Positions 23,187 through 35,749 of a DNA stretch of 64,000 nt are shown in pieces. The translations under genes and the position numbers were made by a program. This DNA is from Pantoea sp. At-9b (GTDB taxonomy: Bacteria > Pseudomonadota > Gammaproteobacteria > Enterobacterales > Enterobacteriaceae). Position 1 is the stretch's first letter. Each line of letters opens with the position of its first letter. Where the stretch lies: positions 744,001-808,000 of the forward strand of contig NC_014837.1 in assembly GCF_000175935.2 (NCBI RefSeq), written 5' to 3'. The notes beneath the pieces are model-generated. The model did no database searches, was not told the DNA's origin, and worked only from the letters and a program-made list of their open reading frames with translations.

Positions 23187-24953
23187 ATGAGCGGCGCAAG
23201 CAAAACGCTGAAGTTAAAAAAACCAGAAGATAAGGCCAGCTTTGTAAGCTGGCGTTTTGCGTTGCTGTGCGGCTGTATTTTACTGGCGCTGGGTGGCCTG
23301 TTATCGCGTGTGGCCTGGTTGCAGGTGATCAACCCTGACAAGTTGGTGAAAGAAGGGGATCTACGCTCGCTGCGTGTGCAAGCCGTGCCTACCGCACGCG
23401 GCATGATCAGCGATCGTGCCGGTCGTCCGTTGGCGGTCAGCGTACCGGTGAACGCCATCTGGGCCGATCCGAAAGAATTGAATGAACACGGCGGCATCTC
23501 GGTTGATAGCCGCTGGAAAGCGCTGTCGGATGCCCTGTCGATCCCGCTCGATCAACTCGCCACACGCATCAATGCCAACCCGAAAGGGCGTTTTGTGTAT
23601 CTGGCTCGCCAGGTGAACCCGGCCATTGGTGAATACGTTAAGAAGCTCAAGCTGCCCGGTATCTACTTGCGTGAAGAATCGCGCCGTTATTATCCGGCCG
23701 GCCAGGTCACGGCACACCTGATTGGCTTCACCAATATCGACGGCCAGGGCATTGAAGGTACGGAAAAAAGCTTCGACAAATGGCTGACCGGCGAACCCGG
23801 CGAACGTACCGTGCGTAAAGATCGCTACGGTCGCGTGATTGAAGATATCTCCTCGGTGGATAGCCGCGCCGCTCATAACCTGACGCTGAGCATCGATGAA
23901 CGTTTGCAGGCGCTGGTGTATCGCGAGCTAAATAACGCTGTGGCCTTCAACAAAGCCGAATCGGGTTCTGCCGTGCTGGTGGACGTTAGCACCGGTGAAG
24001 TCCTGGCGATGGCGAACAGTCCCGCCTATAACCCGAACAATCTGGCTAACACGCCAAAAGATGTGATGCGTAACCGCGCCATTACCGACATTTTCGAACC
24101 AGGTTCAACCGTGAAGCCGATGGTGGTGATGACCGCCCTGCAACGCGGTGTGGTGAAAGAAAACAGCGTACTGAATACCGTGCCTTATCGTATCAATGGT
24201 CATGAGATCAAAGATGTGGCGCGTTACAACGAATTGACCCTGACCGGGGTCCTGCAGAAGTCGAGTAACGTCGGGGTTTCCCGTCTGGCGTTAGCGATGC
24301 CGTCCTCAGCACTCGTAGACACTTACGCGCGCTTTGGGCTGGGTAAGGCGACCAATTTGGGGTTGGTCGGAGAAAGCAGTGGCTTATATCCTCAAAAACA
24401 ACGGTGGTCTGACATAGAGAGGGCCACCTTCTCTTTCGGCTACGGGCTAATGGTAACGCCGTTACAGTTAGCGCGAGTCTACGCAACCATTGGTAGCTAT
24501 GGCGTCTATCGTCCGCTGTCGATTACCAAGGTTGATCCACCGGTTGCCGGTGAGCGGGTTTTCCCGGAAGAATTGGTTAAAACCGTGGTGCATATGATGG
24601 AAAGCGTTGCCCTGCCGGGTGGCGGTGGCGTGAAAGCGGCCATCAAGGGGTATCGCATTGCGATCAAAACCGGTACGGCGAAGAAAGTCGGTCCCGATGG
24701 TCGCTACGTCAATAAATACATTGCTTACACCGCAGGCGTCGCGCCTGCCAGTCATCCTCGTTTTGCTTTGGTGGTGGTGATCAACGATCCCCAAGCCGGT
24801 AAATATTATGGTGGTGCGGTCTCCGCGCCGGTGTTTGGTGCCATCATGGGCGGCGTACTGCGTACCATGAACATCGAACCCGATGCGCTACCGGTAAATG
24901 ATAAGAACGAGTTGGTGAAGAACCAGAGTGAGGAATCAAGTGACAGATCGTAA
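23187..24953 (+). CDS. ftsI: septal peptidoglycan transpeptidase FtsI (PBP3)
   Basis: Essential class B penicillin-binding protein that crosslinks septal peptidoglycan with FtsW. I chose ATG 23187 ([19 protein letters not shown]), giving 588 residues as in E. coli; a longer frame from 23130 lies inside ftsL. One membrane anchor lies near residues 24-44. The transpeptidase motifs are STVK (S307 by ungapped alignment), SSN near 359 and KTGT near 494. It overlaps murE by 14 bp. Confidence 0.97.
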   Translation: MSGASKTLKLKKPEDKASFVSWRFALLCGCILLALGGLLSRVAWLQVINPDKLVKEGDLRSLRVQAVPTARGMISDRAGRPLAVSVPVNAIWADPKELNEHGGISVDSRWKALSDALSIPLDQLATRINANPKGRFVYLARQVNPAIGEYVKKLKLPGIYLREESRRYYPAGQVTAHLIGFTNIDGQGIEGTEKSFDKWLTGEPGERTVRKDRYGRVIEDISSVDSRAAHNLTLSIDERLQALVYRELNNAVAFNKAESGSAVLVDVSTGEVLAMANSPAYNPNNLANTPKDVMRNRAITDIFEPGSTVKPMVVMTALQRGVVKENSVLNTVPYRINGHEIKDVARYNELTLTGVLQKSSNVGVSRLALAMPSSALVDTYARFGLGKATNLGLVGESSGLYPQKQRWSDIERATFSFGYGLMVTPLQLARVYATIGSYGVYRPLSITKVDPPVAGERVFPEELVKTVVHMMESVALPGGGGVKAAIKGYRIAIKTGTAKKVGPDGRYVNKYIAYTAGVAPASHPRFALVVVINDPQAGKYYGGAVSAPVFGAIMGGVLRTMNIEPDALPVNDKNELVKNQSEESSDRS

Positions 24954-26427
24954 CCTGCGCGACTTACTGGCCCCGTGGGTGCCGGGCGCGCCGGCGCGTC
25001 CACTCCGTGACATGACACTGGACAGCCGCTCTGCGGCTGCTGGCGATCTGTTTATCGCCGTGGCGGGCCATCATGCTGATGGACGTCGATTTATTCCACA
25101 GGCTATTGCTCAGGGCGTGGCGGCCGTGATTGCTGAAGCCGAAGGTGAGGCCATTGATGGCGATATCCGCGAGATACATGGTGTCCCGGTTATCTATCTG
25201 GCGCAGTTGCCGCAGCGTCTCTCGGCACTGGCCGGACGCTTTTATCAGCAACCTGCTGAAAAACTGAAATTAATTGGTGTCACTGGCACCAACGGCAAAA
25301 CCACCACCACGCAGTTAATTGCGCAATGGGCCAATTTGCTGGGTGAGACCGGTGCGGTGATGGGGACGGTGGGCAACGGTCTGTACGGCCAGCTGGTGGC
25401 GACAGAGAACACCACCGGTTCGGCGGTTGACGTTCAGCATGTTCTGCACGACCTGGTGGGTCAGGGCGCAACGCTGGCAGCGATGGAAGTGTCGTCGCAT
25501 GGTCTGGTACAGCATCGCGTTGCCGCGCTGCCGTTTGCCGCTGCGGTGTTCACCAATCTGAGCCGCGATCACCTCGATTATCACGGTGATATGCAAAGCT
25601 ACGAAGCTGCCAAATGGCTGTTGTTCTCCGAACATCAGGTGGGGGCGGCGATTATCAATGCGGATGACGAAGTCGGACGCCGCTGGCTGGCAAAATTGCC
25701 TGATGCCGTCGCCGTGACGATGGCAGATAACCTGCAACCCGGCTGCCATGGCCGCTGGTTGAAAGCCACCGCCGTGAATTATCACGATGGTGGTGCGCAT
25801 ATCTGCTTCAGCTCCAGTTGGGGTGATGGCGAGTTCGACAGCCGCTTGATGGGCGCTTTTAACGTCAGCAATCTGCTGCTGGCGCTGGCAACGCTGTTGT
25901 CGCTGGATTATCCGCTGGATGCTCTGGTCAGTAGCGCAACGCAGTTGCTGCCCGTCACGGGACGTATGGAAGTGTTCAGCGCGCCAGACAAACCCACGGT
26001 GGTGGTTGATTATGCCCATACGCCGGATGCGCTGGAGAAAGCGCTGGAAGCGGCGCGGCTGCACTGTAAAGGTCAACTGTGGTGCTTGTTTGGTTGCGGC
26101 GGCGATCGCGATAAAGGCAAACGCCCGCTGATGGGTGCCATTGCGGAGCAGTTCGCTGATGTGGTGGTGATCACCGATGACAATCCGCGCAGCGAAGATC
26201 CGCAGGCGATCGTAAACGATATTTTAACCGGGCTGCTCGATCCTGGTCGTGCTCGTGTGGTAGCGGGGCGTGCGCAGGCGGTCACCAACGCGATTATGCA
26301 GGCCAAAGCCGAGGATATCGTGCTGGTGGCAGGCAAAGGGCACGAAGATTATCAAATCGTTGGCAATCGCCGTCTGGATTACTCAGACCGCGACACGGTC
26401 GCGCGTTTGCTGGGGGTGATGGCATGA
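24940..26427 (+). CDS. murE: UDP-MurNAc-L-Ala-D-Glu:meso-DAP ligase
   Basis: Cytoplasmic Mur ligase adding meso-diaminopimelate, third amino acid of the stem peptide. I chose GTG 24940 (translated as [16 protein letters not shown]), which gives 495 residues, exactly E. coli length, and has GAGG 6 nt upstream. The reading begins inside ftsI. The ATP loop is [14 protein letters not shown] near residue 110, and DDNPRSEDP carries the DNPR motif that selects meso-DAP over lysine. The stop overlaps the murF start (ATGA). Confidence 0.97.
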   Translation: MTDRNLRDLLAPWVPGAPARPLRDMTLDSRSAAAGDLFIAVAGHHADGRRFIPQAIAQGVAAVIAEAEGEAIDGDIREIHGVPVIYLAQLPQRLSALAGRFYQQPAEKLKLIGVTGTNGKTTTTQLIAQWANLLGETGAVMGTVGNGLYGQLVATENTTGSAVDVQHVLHDLVGQGATLAAMEVSSHGLVQHRVAALPFAAAVFTNLSRDHLDYHGDMQSYEAAKWLLFSEHQVGAAIINADDEVGRRWLAKLPDAVAVTMADNLQPGCHGRWLKATAVNYHDGGAHICFSSSWGDGEFDSRLMGAFNVSNLLLALATLLSLDYPLDALVSSATQLLPVTGRMEVFSAPDKPTVVVDYAHTPDALEKALEAARLHCKGQLWCLFGCGGDRDKGKRPLMGAIAEQFADVVVITDDNPRSEDPQAIVNDILTGLLDPGRARVVAGRAQAVTNAIMQAKAEDIVLVAGKGHEDYQIVGNRRLDYSDRDTVARLLGVMA

Positions 26428-27785
26428 TCCCAATTTCTCTCAATACCCTGGCGACGGTCAGCGGCGGTAAGCTGTACGGCAGCGATATTACGGTCGGCGA
26501 TGTGGTTACCGACACCCGGAAAGTGACGGCAGGTTGCCTGTTTGTGGCGCTGGTGGGTGAGCGTTTTGATGCGCATGACTTTGTCGGTGATGCGATTGCC
26601 AGTGGTGCTCAGGCGCTGTTGGTGAGTAAACACCTGCCAGTGGCAGTGCCACAGGTGGTGGTGGCTGATACCCGCATCGCTTTTGGACAACTGGGTGCCT
26701 GGGTGCGCCAGCAGGCGAAAGCACGCGTGGTGGCACTGACCGGTTCCTCCGGCAAAACCTCAGTCAAAGAGATGACGGCGGCGATTCTGCGCGAGTGCGG
26801 TGAAACCCTGTATACCGCAGGCAATCTGAACAATGACTTCGGCGTCCCCATGACGCTGCTCCGTCTGACCAAAGACCATGATTACGCAGTGATTGAACTG
26901 GGGGCTAACCACCAGGGCGAGATTGCGTATACCACCGATTTGACCCGTCCGGAGACGGCGCTGGTGAATAACCTGGCTGCCGCGCATCTGGAAGGCTTCG
27001 GTTCGCTGGCCGGTGTCGCCAAAGCGAAAGGCGAGATTTTTGCCGGTCTGCCCGCGCACGGCACCGCCATCATCAACGCCGACAGCAATGATCTGGCGAA
27101 CTGGCAACCGCAGCTGGTGGGCAAAACCCTGTGGCGTTTTTCACCCCAGCCGCAGGCGGAGGTAGAGTTTGGTGCCAGTGATATCCAACTGCGCGCCGAT
27201 GCCACTTCCTTCACCTTACATACCCCGCGTGGCGACATCGCTATCACTTTGCCGCTGCCGGGACGACATAATATTGCCAACGCCCTGGCCGCCGCCGCGT
27301 TAGCGCTGTCAGTCGATGCGCCACTCAGCGCCATTCAGGCGGGTCTGACGAAATTACAGCCGGTTCCCGGTCGTCTCTTCCCGGTTCGTCTGGCTGAGCA
27401 TCAACTGCTGATTGATGATAGCTATAACGCCAATGTGGGCTCGATGACTGCTGCCGCGCAGGTGCTGGGCGATATGCCTGGCTATCGCGTGATGGTGGTG
27501 GGCGATATGGCGGAACTCGGTGATGAGGCGGAAGCCTGTCACCGCCAGGTCGGCGAGGCGGCGAAAGCCGCTGGAATTGATTGTGTGCTGAGCACGGGAT
27601 CGCTTAGTCAGTTGATCAGTGACAACAGTGGTAACGGCGAACATTTCGCCAACAAAGCCGCGCTGATTGAACGTTTACGGACGCTATTGTCCGAACATCA
27701 GGAAATAACGATTTTGATTAAAGGTTCGCGTAGTGCCGCCATGGAGCAGGTAGTACAGAGCTTACAGGAGAAAGGAACATGTTAG
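26424..27785 (+). CDS. murF: UDP-MurNAc-tripeptide:D-Ala-D-Ala ligase
   Basis: Mur ligase that adds the D-Ala-D-Ala dipeptide, finishing the cytoplasmic pentapeptide precursor. It has 453 residues (E. coli 452). The ATP loop reads [14 protein letters not shown] near residue 105. Family segments [23 protein letters not shown] and [11 protein letters not shown] are present. It overlaps murE by 4 bp and mraY by 7 bp, so its translation is likely coupled on both sides. Confidence 0.97.
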   Translation: MIPISLNTLATVSGGKLYGSDITVGDVVTDTRKVTAGCLFVALVGERFDAHDFVGDAIASGAQALLVSKHLPVAVPQVVVADTRIAFGQLGAWVRQQAKARVVALTGSSGKTSVKEMTAAILRECGETLYTAGNLNNDFGVPMTLLRLTKDHDYAVIELGANHQGEIAYTTDLTRPETALVNNLAAAHLEGFGSLAGVAKAKGEIFAGLPAHGTAIINADSNDLANWQPQLVGKTLWRFSPQPQAEVEFGASDIQLRADATSFTLHTPRGDIAITLPLPGRHNIANALAAAALALSVDAPLSAIQAGLTKLQPVPGRLFPVRLAEHQLLIDDSYNANVGSMTAAAQVLGDMPGYRVMVVGDMAELGDEAEACHRQVGEAAKAAGIDCVLSTGSLSQLISDNSGNGEHFANKAALIERLRTLLSEHQEITILIKGSRSAAMEQVVQSLQEKGTC

Positions 27786-28861
27786 TCTGGCTGGCCGAGC
27801 ATTTGGTCGCACTTTATTCCGGCTTTAACGTCTTTTCTTATTTGACGTTTCGCGCCATCGTCAGCCTGCTGACCGCTCTGTTCCTCTCCCTGTGGATGGG
27901 GCCCCGTTTAATTGCCTGGCTGCAAAAGCTGCAAATTGGTCAGGTGGTACGTAATGATGGTCCGGAGTCGCATTTCAGTAAGCGCGGCACCCCGACCATG
28001 GGCGGTTTGATGATTCTCACCTCCATCACCGTTTCGGTGTTGATGTGGGCGTATCCGTCTAACCCGTATGTCTGGTGCGTGCTGGTGGTCCTGGTTGGCT
28101 TCGGCGTGATTGGCTTTGTCGATGATTACCGCAAAGTGGTGCGCAAAGACACGAAAGGGCTGATCGCACGCTGGAAATACTTCTGGATGTCGGTGATTTC
28201 GTTGGGTGTGGCGTTCGCGCTCTACCTGGCGGGTAAAGACACCCCGGCGACGGAGCTGGTCGTCCCGTTCTTTAAAGACATCATGCCGCAGTTGGGGCTG
28301 TTCTACATCCTGCTGGCTTACTTTGTGATTGTGGGGACGGGTAATGCCGTCAACCTGACCGACGGTCTGGATGGCCTGGCGATTATGCCTACCGTGTTTG
28401 TCGCGGCTGGCTTTGCGCTGGTGGCCTGGGCGACCGGTAACGTGAAGTTTGCTGAATATCTGCATATCCCTTATCTGCGCCATGCGGGTGAGCTGGTGAT
28501 TGTCTGTACCGCGATTGTCGGTGCTGGTCTCGGCTTCCTGTGGTTCAACACCTATCCGGCGCAAGTGTTTATGGGTGATGTCGGCTCACTGGCGCTGGGT
28601 GGCGCGCTGGGTACTATTGCAGTGCTGCTGCGTCAGGAGTTTTTGCTGGTGATTATGGGTGGCGTGTTCGTGGTTGAGACGCTGTCGGTGATCTTGCAGG
28701 TGGGGTCGTTCAAGCTGCGCGGACAACGTATTTTCCGCATGGCACCGATTCACCATCACTATGAATTGAAAGGCTGGCCGGAGCCGCGCGTGATTGTGCG
28801 CTTCTGGATTATTTCGCTGATGCTGGTGCTGATTGGCCTGGCAACGCTGAAGGTACGTTAA
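27779..28861 (+). CDS. mraY: phospho-MurNAc-pentapeptide transferase
   Basis: Ten-span inner-membrane enzyme that moves phospho-MurNAc-pentapeptide to undecaprenyl phosphate, making lipid I. It has 360 residues, identical length to E. coli. Signatures: [22 protein letters not shown] with the catalytic aspartate pair, [13 protein letters not shown], and [12 protein letters not shown] with the HHH cluster. The start has GAAAGGA upstream and overlaps murF. murD begins 2 bp after its stop. Confidence 0.98.
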   Translation: MLVWLAEHLVALYSGFNVFSYLTFRAIVSLLTALFLSLWMGPRLIAWLQKLQIGQVVRNDGPESHFSKRGTPTMGGLMILTSITVSVLMWAYPSNPYVWCVLVVLVGFGVIGFVDDYRKVVRKDTKGLIARWKYFWMSVISLGVAFALYLAGKDTPATELVVPFFKDIMPQLGLFYILLAYFVIVGTGNAVNLTDGLDGLAIMPTVFVAAGFALVAWATGNVKFAEYLHIPYLRHAGELVIVCTAIVGAGLGFLWFNTYPAQVFMGDVGSLALGGALGTIAVLLRQEFLLVIMGGVFVVETLSVILQVGSFKLRGQRIFRMAPIHHHYELKGWPEPRVIVRFWIISLMLVLIGLATLKVR

Positions 28862-28863
28862 TC

Positions 28864-30180
28864 ATGGCTGACTATCGGGGCAGAAAAGTCGTCATCATCG
28901 GGTTGGGCCTGACCGGCCTCTCCTGTGTTGATTTCTTTTTAGCGCAGGGCGTAACGCCCCGCGTGATGGACACCCGTGTGTCACCGCCGGGTCTGGATAA
29001 GCTGCCAGAGCAGGTGGAACGCTATGTCGGTGGACTGAACAACGACTGGCTGCTGGCGGCTGATTTGATCATCGCCAGTCCGGGAATTGCCCTGGCGCAT
29101 CCGGCGTTGAGCGAAGCGGCTGATGCCGGTATCGAGATCGTGGGTGATATCGAGCTGTTCTGTCGTGAAGCGCAGGCACCGATTGTGGCGATTACCGGTT
29201 CCAACGGCAAAAGTACCGTGACCACGCTGGTGGGCGAAATGGCGCGTGCCGCAGGTTGGCAGGTGGGCGTGGGGGGCAATATCGGTTTACCGGCGTTGTC
29301 GCTGCTGAAATCCCCGGCCCAACTGTACGTGCTGGAACTTTCCAGCTTCCAGCTGGAAACCACTTACAGCCTGAAAGCGGCGGCGGCCACCATCCTCAAC
29401 GTGACGGAAGATCATATGGATCGCTATCCGTTGGGCATGCAGCAGTATCGTGCCGCCAAACTGCGTATTTACGAAAACGCCCGGGTGTGTGTGGTCAACG
29501 CCGACGATGGCATGACCATGCCGGTGCGCGGCGCGGATACTCGCTGTGTCAGCTTTGGTATCGACATCGGTGATTATCACCTCAACCGTCAGCAGGGTAG
29601 CACCTGGCTGCGTGTCAAAGGTGAGAAGGTATTAAACACCGACGAGATGAAGCTGGTGGGTCAACACAATTACACCAATGCGCTGGCGGCGCTGGCGCTG
29701 GCGGATGCCGTGAACATCCCACGTGCGTCCAGCCTGAAAGCGCTGACCACCTTTACCGGCTTACCGCACCGTTTCCAGCTGGTGCATGAAGCGCACGGTA
29801 TTCGCTGGATTAATGACTCTAAAGCCACCAACGTCGGCAGCACCGAGGCCGCACTGAATGGCTTGCAGGTGAAAGGCACGCTGTGGCTGTTGCTGGGTGG
29901 CGATGGCAAATCTGCGGATTTCAGCCCGCTGGCGCGTTATGTCCAAGGCGACAACGTGCGTCTGTTCTGCTTTGGTCGTGATGGCGATGCGCTGGCAGCA
30001 TTGCGCCCGGAAATCGCCACCCGTACCGAAACCCTGCAGCAGGCCATGGCGCAGATCGCCTCTCAGGCACAAGCCGGTGACATGGTACTGTTGTCACCTG
30101 CCTGCGCCAGCCTCGATCAGTTCCGTAATTTTGAACAGCGCGGCGATCAGTTCGCGCAACTGGCGAAGGAGTTAGGTTGA
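28864..30180 (+). CDS. murD: UDP-MurNAc-L-Ala:D-Glu ligase
   Basis: Mur ligase adding D-glutamate to UDP-MurNAc-L-alanine. It has 438 residues, as in E. coli. The N-terminal Rossmann-like domain starts with [13 protein letters not shown]. The ATP loop [14 protein letters not shown] lies near residue 112. The central domain has [10 protein letters not shown] and the C-terminal domain [17 protein letters not shown]. Its TGA shares its A with the ATG of ftsW. Confidence 0.97.
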   Translation: MADYRGRKVVIIGLGLTGLSCVDFFLAQGVTPRVMDTRVSPPGLDKLPEQVERYVGGLNNDWLLAADLIIASPGIALAHPALSEAADAGIEIVGDIELFCREAQAPIVAITGSNGKSTVTTLVGEMARAAGWQVGVGGNIGLPALSLLKSPAQLYVLELSSFQLETTYSLKAAAATILNVTEDHMDRYPLGMQQYRAAKLRIYENARVCVVNADDGMTMPVRGADTRCVSFGIDIGDYHLNRQQGSTWLRVKGEKVLNTDEMKLVGQHNYTNALAALALADAVNIPRASSLKALTTFTGLPHRFQLVHEAHGIRWINDSKATNVGSTEAALNGLQVKGTLWLLLGGDGKSADFSPLARYVQGDNVRLFCFGRDGDALAALRPEIATRTETLQQAMAQIASQAQAGDMVLLSPACASLDQFRNFEQRGDQFAQLAKELG

Positions 30181-31394
30181 TGCGAATTCCCGGTGCCGGT
30201 GTAGCCAGTTTCCTCTCCCTTCGCCTGAAAGATTGGGTGATGGGGTCGCGTGAGAACGAAGATGCGCCGGTCGTGCTTTATGATCGCACGCTGCTGTGGC
30301 TGACGTTGGGTCTGGCGATTGTCGGTTTCGTGATGGTGACCTCGGCTTCAATGCCAGTGGGACAGCGCCTCAACGAAGATCCCTTCTATTTTGCCAAGCG
30401 CGATGCGTTTTACATCATTCTGGCACTCGGCATGGCGCTGGTTACGCTGCGTGTACCGATGGATTTCTGGCAGCGCTACAGCAACGTGATGCTGGTGGTG
30501 ACGGTGCTGATGCTGCTGATCGTGCTGGTCGTGGGCAGCTCGGTTAACGGTGCATCGCGCTGGATTGCGCTGGGGCCGCTGCGTATTCAGCCTGCGGAGT
30601 TATCAAAGTTGTCGCTGTTCTGCTATCTCGCCAGCTACCTGGTGCGCAAAGTGGAAGAGGTACGTAACAACTTCTGGGGCTTCTGTAAGCCGATGGGCGT
30701 GATGGTGGTGCTGGCGGTGTTACTGCTGGCACAGCCGGACCTCGGTACGGTGGTGGTGCTGTTTGTGACCACGCTGGCGATGTTGTTTCTTGCGGGTGCC
30801 AAATTGTGGCAGTTCCTGGCGATCATCGGTTCCGGTATTTTCGCGGTGGTGCTGCTGATTATTGCAGAACCCTACCGTATGCGTCGTGTGACATCGTTCT
30901 GGAACCCGTGGGAAGACCCGTTCGGTAGCGGCTACCAGTTAACCCAGTCGTTGATGGCGTTTGGCCGTGGTGAGTTCTGGGGGCAGGGTCTGGGCAACTC
31001 GGTGCAGAAGCTGGAGTATCTGCCGGAAGCGCATACCGACTTCATCTTCTCCATCATCGGCGAAGAATTGGGGTATGCCGGTGTGGTTTTGGCGCTGTTG
31101 ATGGTATTCTTCGTCGCTTTTCGCGCGATGTCGATTGGCCGCCGCGCGCTGGAGATTGACCAGCGTTTTTCCGGCTTCCTGGCGTGTTCCATCGGCGTAT
31201 GGTTCAGCTTCCAGGCGTTGGTTAACGTCGGTGCTGCCGCCGGTATGCTGCCGACCAAAGGTCTGACGTTGCCGCTGATCAGTTACGGTGGTTCCAGTTT
31301 GATCATTATGTCGACGGCCATCGTGTTTTTGTTACGCATAGATTATGAAACGCGTCTGGCGAAAGCTCAGGCGTTTACCCGAGGTGGTCGATGA
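30180..31394 (+). CDS. ftsW: septal peptidoglycan glycosyltransferase FtsW
   Basis: SEDS-family polymerase that builds septal glycan strands with FtsI. I chose ATG 30180 ([20 protein letters not shown]), with AAGGAG 8 nt upstream; the codon before it is TTG and could only add one residue. Length 404 against 414 in E. coli, the difference being in the N-terminal tail. About ten membrane spans are visible. SEDS signatures are KRDAFY near the N-terminus, [14 protein letters not shown] [17 protein letters not shown], and [11 protein letters not shown]. It overlaps murG by 4 bp. Confidence 0.96.
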   Translation: MRIPGAGVASFLSLRLKDWVMGSRENEDAPVVLYDRTLLWLTLGLAIVGFVMVTSASMPVGQRLNEDPFYFAKRDAFYIILALGMALVTLRVPMDFWQRYSNVMLVVTVLMLLIVLVVGSSVNGASRWIALGPLRIQPAELSKLSLFCYLASYLVRKVEEVRNNFWGFCKPMGVMVVLAVLLLAQPDLGTVVVLFVTTLAMLFLAGAKLWQFLAIIGSGIFAVVLLIIAEPYRMRRVTSFWNPWEDPFGSGYQLTQSLMAFGRGEFWGQGLGNSVQKLEYLPEAHTDFIFSIIGEELGYAGVVLALLMVFFVAFRAMSIGRRALEIDQRFSGFLACSIGVWFSFQALVNVGAAAGMLPTKGLTLPLISYGGSSLIIMSTAIVFLLRIDYETRLAKAQAFTRGGR

Positions 31395-32449
31395 GTGGGA
31401 AGCGACTGATGGTGATGGCAGGGGGTACCGGTGGACATGTGTTCCCGGGTCTGGCTGTCGCCCATCATCTGATGGAACAGGGCTGGCAGGTACGCTGGCT
31501 GGGGACCGCCGATCGTATGGAAGCCGATCTGGTGCCAAAGCATGGTATCGAGATTGATTTTATCCGCATCAGCGGATTACGCGGCAAAGGGGCGAAAGCC
31601 CAACTGCTGGCCCCGCTGCGCATCTTTAATGCCTGGCGTCAGGCGCGCCGCATTATGCAGAACTGGCAACCCGATGTGGTGTTGGGCATGGGCGGCTATG
31701 TTTCCGGTCCGGGTGGTCTTGCGGCCTGGAGCTGCGGCATCCCGGTGGTGCTGCATGAACAGAATGGTATCGCCGGTCTGACGAACAAATGGCTGGCGAA
31801 GATTGCGACCAAAGTGATGCAGGCGTTTCCCGGCGCCTTTCCCAAAGCGGATGTGGTCGGCAACCCGGTACGCACCGATGTGCTGGCGCTGCCGTTACCG
31901 GCTGAACGTCTCGCTGGCCGTACCGGCCCGGTACGTGTGCTGGTGGTGGGGGGCAGCCAGGGGGCGCGCATCCTGAACCAGACGCTGCCACAGGTAGCCG
32001 CTGAGTTGGGCGATGCCATCACCTTATGGCATCAGACCGGCAAAGGTGCACTGGAGACGGTGCAGCAGGCGTACCGCGATGCGGGTCAGCCGCAGCATAA
32101 AGTCACCGAATTTATCGATGACATGGCTGCCGCGTATGCCTGGGCTGATGTGGTGGTGTGCCGTTCCGGTGCACTGACCGTCAGCGAAGTGGCTGCCGCA
32201 GGTTTACCGGCGATTTTCGTGCCTTTTATGCACAAAGATCGTCAGCAGTACTGGAATGCGTTGCCGCTGGAGCAGGCGGGCGCAGCCAAAATTTTTGAGC
32301 AGCCGCAATTCACCGCGGCTGTGGTCGCGGACACGCTGCGCCACTGGGATCGCGCCACCTTGTTGGCGATGGCAGAAAAAGCCCGTCAGGTGGCGATTCC
32401 CGATGCAACCGAACGGGTTGCTCAGGAAGTTGCGCGCGCCGCGAAGTAA
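31391..32449 (+). CDS. murG: UDP-GlcNAc:lipid I N-acetylglucosaminyltransferase
   Basis: Peripheral inner-membrane GT28 enzyme that converts lipid I to lipid II. It has 352 residues (E. coli 355). The N-terminal G-loops are [16 protein letters not shown] and [14 protein letters not shown]. The UDP-GlcNAc-binding site is in [13 protein letters not shown] and [20 protein letters not shown]. Starts within the ftsW stop (ATGA). Seventy base pairs separate it from murC. Confidence 0.97.
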   Translation: MSGKRLMVMAGGTGGHVFPGLAVAHHLMEQGWQVRWLGTADRMEADLVPKHGIEIDFIRISGLRGKGAKAQLLAPLRIFNAWRQARRIMQNWQPDVVLGMGGYVSGPGGLAAWSCGIPVVLHEQNGIAGLTNKWLAKIATKVMQAFPGAFPKADVVGNPVRTDVLALPLPAERLAGRTGPVRVLVVGGSQGARILNQTLPQVAAELGDAITLWHQTGKGALETVQQAYRDAGQPQHKVTEFIDDMAAAYAWADVVVCRSGALTVSEVAAAGLPAIFVPFMHKDRQQYWNALPLEQAGAAKIFEQPQFTAAVVADTLRHWDRATLLAMAEKARQVAIPDATERVAQEVARAAK

Positions 32450-32474
32450 GTTAATCGGTCAGTCAGCTTGACCC

Positions 32475-32491
32475 GTACCTGGTTCAGGTAC
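32475..32491 (+). other. small hairpin in the murG-murC gap
   Basis: GTACCTG (32475-32481) and CAGGTAC (32485-32491) form a perfect 7-bp stem with a 3-nt loop. No U-run follows, so it is not a terminator. It lies 28 bp before the murC start, in one of the largest gaps inside the cluster. Confidence 0.5.
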
Positions 32492-32519
32492 AAACGGAAA
32501 ACACAGGTAACAGAGACAG

Positions 32520-33995
32520 ATGAATACACAACAATTGGCAAAACTGCGTTCCATTGTGCCCGAGATGCGTCGCGTCCGGCACATCCACTTTGTCGGCATT
32601 GGCGGTGCTGGCATGGGCGGTATTGCCGAGGTGTTGGCGAACGAAGGTTATCATATTAGCGGTTCCGATTTGGCACCCAACCCGGTAACGCAGCATCTGG
32701 CATCGCTGGGCGCAACAATCTATTTCAACCATCGTCCGGAAAACGTGACCGATGCGAGCGTGGTGGTGGTTTCCACCGCAGTGGCGCAGGACAACCCGGA
32801 ACTGGTGGCAGCGCGTGAGCAGCGTATCCCGGTGATTCGCCGCGCTGAGATGCTGGCGGAGTTGATGCGCTTCCGCCACGGTATCGCGATTGCCGGTACG
32901 CACGGCAAAACCACTACCACCGCGATGGTGGCCAGTATTTATGCCGAAGGTGGGCTGGACCCGACCTTCGTCAACGGTGGCTTGGTGAAAGCCGCAGGCA
33001 CCCATGCACGTCTGGGCAGCAGTCGTTATCTGATTGCTGAAGCGGATGAAAGCGATGCGTCTTTCCTGCATCTGCAACCGATGGTGGCGATTGTCACCAA
33101 TATCGAAGCCGATCATATGGATACTTATCAGGGCGATTTCGAGAACCTGAAACAGACGTTTATCAACTTCCTGCATAACCTGCCGTTCTATGGCCGTGCG
33201 GTGATGTGTGTCGATGACGTGGTGATCCGTGACCTGATCCCGCGCGTTGGCCGCCAACTCACCACCTATGGTTTTAGCGAAGATGCAGATGTACGCGTCG
33301 AAAATTATGAGCAACGTGGCGCGCAGGGGCACTTCACCCTGATTCGTCACGACAAGCCGGTGCTGCATGTGACGCTGAATGCGCCGGGCCGTCATAACGC
33401 GCTTAACGCGGCGGCGGCGGTGGCGGTGGCGACGGAAGAAGGCATCGACGACAACGCGATCCTCGCCGCGCTGGAGAGCTTCCAGGGCACGGGACGACGT
33501 TTCGATCTGTTGGGTGAGTTTGATACCGCGCCGGTTAATGGCACGCCGGGTAGCGCGATGCTGGTCGACGATTACGGTCATCACCCAACTGAAGTGGACG
33601 TGACGATTAAAGCGGCGCGCGCAGGCTGGCCAGAGAAAAAACTGGTGATGGTATTCCAGCCGCACCGTTATACACGCACCCGCGATCTGTTTGACGACTT
33701 TGCCAACGTGCTTTCGCAGGTTGATGTGCTGCTGATGCTGGATGTTTATCCGGCGGGTGAAACCGCGATCCCGGGAGCGGATAGCCGCTCGCTGTGCCGT
33801 GCGATTCGCGGCCGCGGCAAAGTTGATCCGATTCTGGTGTCTGAACACGATGCGTTGCCCGAAGCGTTGGCACCTCTGCTGAGTGGTAATGACCTGGTGA
33901 TTGTGCAGGGAGCGGGTAACATTGGCAAAATTGCGCGCAAGCTGGCGGAAATCCGTTTGCAGCCCGCACTGAAGGCGGAGGTGCGCAATGGCTGA
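32520..33995 (+). CDS. murC: UDP-MurNAc:L-alanine ligase
   Basis: Mur ligase that adds the first stem-peptide residue, L-alanine, to UDP-MurNAc. It has 491 residues, equal to E. coli. The N-terminus has [17 protein letters not shown], the ATP loop [14 protein letters not shown] lies near residue 122, and FQPHRYTRT and DDYGHHPTE mark the C-terminal domain. An AGAGACAG sequence just before the ATG gives only a modest ribosome-binding site. It overlaps ddlB by 8 bp. Confidence 0.97.
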   Translation: MNTQQLAKLRSIVPEMRRVRHIHFVGIGGAGMGGIAEVLANEGYHISGSDLAPNPVTQHLASLGATIYFNHRPENVTDASVVVVSTAVAQDNPELVAAREQRIPVIRRAEMLAELMRFRHGIAIAGTHGKTTTTAMVASIYAEGGLDPTFVNGGLVKAAGTHARLGSSRYLIAEADESDASFLHLQPMVAIVTNIEADHMDTYQGDFENLKQTFINFLHNLPFYGRAVMCVDDVVIRDLIPRVGRQLTTYGFSEDADVRVENYEQRGAQGHFTLIRHDKPVLHVTLNAPGRHNALNAAAAVAVATEEGIDDNAILAALESFQGTGRRFDLLGEFDTAPVNGTPGSAMLVDDYGHHPTEVDVTIKAARAGWPEKKLVMVFQPHRYTRTRDLFDDFANVLSQVDVLLMLDVYPAGETAIPGADSRSLCRAIRGRGKVDPILVSEHDALPEALAPLLSGNDLVIVQGAGNIGKIARKLAEIRLQPALKAEVRNG

Positions 33996-34908
33996 CAAGG
34001 TTGCAGTTTTGTTGGGCGGCACCTCGGCGGAGCGTGACGTTTCGCTGATGTCCGGCAACGCCGTACTGGCCGGGTTGCGTGAGATGGGTATTGATGCGCA
34101 TCCGGTGGATACGCGTGATGTTTCCGTACTGAACCTGAAACAACAAGGGTTTGATAAAGCTTTTATTGCCCTGCATGGTCGTGGCGGTGAAGACGGTACT
34201 TTGCAGGCGGTGCTGGAATTCCAGCAGATCCCCTATACCGGAAGCGGCGTCATGGCGTCGGCGATCACCATGGATAAACTGCGCAGCAAATTGCTGTGGC
34301 AGGGCAGGGGATTACCGGCCGGGAAATTCGTCTGGCTGACGCGTCAGCAGCAGGAGAACGGGCTGGACGCGCAGACGCTGGCAGAAATTGATGCACTGGG
34401 CTTACCGGTGTTCGTCAAGCCAAGCTGTGAAGGGTCTAGCGTAGGGATCAGCCGGGTAAACACGCGCGATGCGTTACCGGCGGCGTTGGCAGAAGCGTTT
34501 CGTCATGATGATGATGTGCTGGTTGAAGCGTTTTTAAGTGGTGCGGAATACACCGTCGGCATTTTAGGCGACCAGATTCTGCCATCCATCAAAATTCAAA
34601 GCGCCAGCGAGTTCTATGACTATGAAGCAAAATACATTTCTGACGATACTCAATACTTCTGCCCGAGCGGCTTGAGTGCAGAGCGTGAAGCAGAATTGCA
34701 GGCCCTGGTACTGGCAGCCTGGCGTGCGTTAGGTTGCAGTGGTTGGGGACGTGTCGATGTGATGGTCGATGGTGAGGATAATTTCCAATTGCTGGAAGTG
34801 AACACCTCTCCCGGCATGACCAGCCACAGCCTGGTGCCGATGGCAGCGAAGCAGGCGGGCCTGAGTTTCCCGCAGCTGGTTGCGCGTATTCTGGAGCTGG
34901 CCGACTGA
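33988..34908 (+). CDS. ddlB: D-alanine:D-alanine ligase B
   Basis: ATP-grasp enzyme supplying D-Ala-D-Ala to MurF. It has 306 residues, as in E. coli. Signatures: [20 protein letters not shown] at the start, [11 protein letters not shown] near residue 63, [12 protein letters not shown] in the ATP-grasp core and [16 protein letters not shown] near the C-terminus, which carries the metal-binding Glu and Asn and the substrate serine. ftsQ starts 1 bp after its stop. Confidence 0.97.
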   Translation: MADKVAVLLGGTSAERDVSLMSGNAVLAGLREMGIDAHPVDTRDVSVLNLKQQGFDKAFIALHGRGGEDGTLQAVLEFQQIPYTGSGVMASAITMDKLRSKLLWQGRGLPAGKFVWLTRQQQENGLDAQTLAEIDALGLPVFVKPSCEGSSVGISRVNTRDALPAALAEAFRHDDDVLVEAFLSGAEYTVGILGDQILPSIKIQSASEFYDYEAKYISDDTQYFCPSGLSAEREAELQALVLAAWRALGCSGWGRVDVMVDGEDNFQLLEVNTSPGMTSHSLVPMAAKQAGLSFPQLVARILELAD

Positions 34909-34909
34909 T

Positions 34910-35749
34910 ATGTCACAGGCGGCGCTGAACGTACGCAACCGCGAACCCCAGGAGCGCATCCGCTCCGGGCGTAGCAACGGTGCCCGGCTTTTCGGCATCG
35001 TGTTCCTGCTGATTGTGCTGGGCATTATGGTGGCTGGCGGACTGGTGGTGCTGAAGTGGATGAACGATGCATCCCGTCTGCCGTTATCGAAACTGGTGGT
35101 GACCGGTGAAACGCATTACACCACGCACGATGACATTCGCCAGGCGATTTTGTCACTCGGCGCACCGGGCACCTTTATGTCGCAGGATGTCGACATCATC
35201 CAGCAGCAAATTGAACGTTTGCCGTGGATTAAACAGGTCAGCGTGCGTAAGCAGTGGCCTGACGAGCTGAAGATTAACCTGGTAGAGTTTGTTCCGGTGG
35301 CACGCTGGAACGACCTGCACATGGTCGACGCCGATGGCGTCTCCTTCAGTATCCCGGCCAGTCACGTTGGCAAAGAAACGATGCCAATGCTGTATGGGCC
35401 GGAAGGCAGTGAAAAAGAAGTGTTGGCCGGGTACCACACCATGAGTGATGTACTGAAGGCCAGCAAGTTTACCCTGAAGGTCGCGTCGATGACGGCGCGT
35501 CGCTCGTGGCAACTGGTGACCAGTGACGATGTGCGCATCGAGTTGGGTCGCAGCGATACCATGAAGCGTCTGAACCGTTTTATTGAGCTCTACCCGGAAC
35601 TGCAACAGCAGGCCCAGAGTGGCAACAAGCGCATCAGTTATGTCGATTTGCGCTATGACTCGGGTGCAGCCGTAGGATGGACACCGGCACCGTTAGAGCC
35701 ACAGGAAGTCAATCAGCAACAGAACCAGGCACAGGCTAAACAACAATGA
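34910..35749 (+). CDS. ftsQ: cell division protein FtsQ
   Basis: Bitopic division protein linking early and late divisome proteins through FtsB and FtsL. I chose ATG 34910 ([16 protein letters not shown]), giving 279 residues (E. coli 276); a longer frame from 34880 lies inside ddlB. One membrane span covers about residues 26-47. The POTRA domain begins [15 protein letters not shown], followed by the FtsQ beta domain with [17 protein letters not shown]. The tail is Gln-rich. Its stop overlaps the ftsA start (ATGA). Confidence 0.96.
   Translation: MSQAALNVRNREPQERIRSGRSNGARLFGIVFLLIVLGIMVAGGLVVLKWMNDASRLPLSKLVVTGETHYTTHDDIRQAILSLGAPGTFMSQDVDIIQQQIERLPWIKQVSVRKQWPDELKINLVEFVPVARWNDLHMVDADGVSFSIPASHVGKETMPMLYGPEGSEKEVLAGYHTMSDVLKASKFTLKVASMTARRSWQLVTSDDVRIELGRSDTMKRLNRFIELYPELQQQAQSGNKRISYVDLRYDSGAAVGWTPAPLEPQEVNQQQNQAQAKQQ

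Noticed and set aside
32484..34058. 524-codon open frame on the minus strand across murC
   Set aside because: It lies antisense to the well-conserved murC, is His/Arg/Gln-rich as mirror frames of GC-rich genes often are, and has no recognisable domain.
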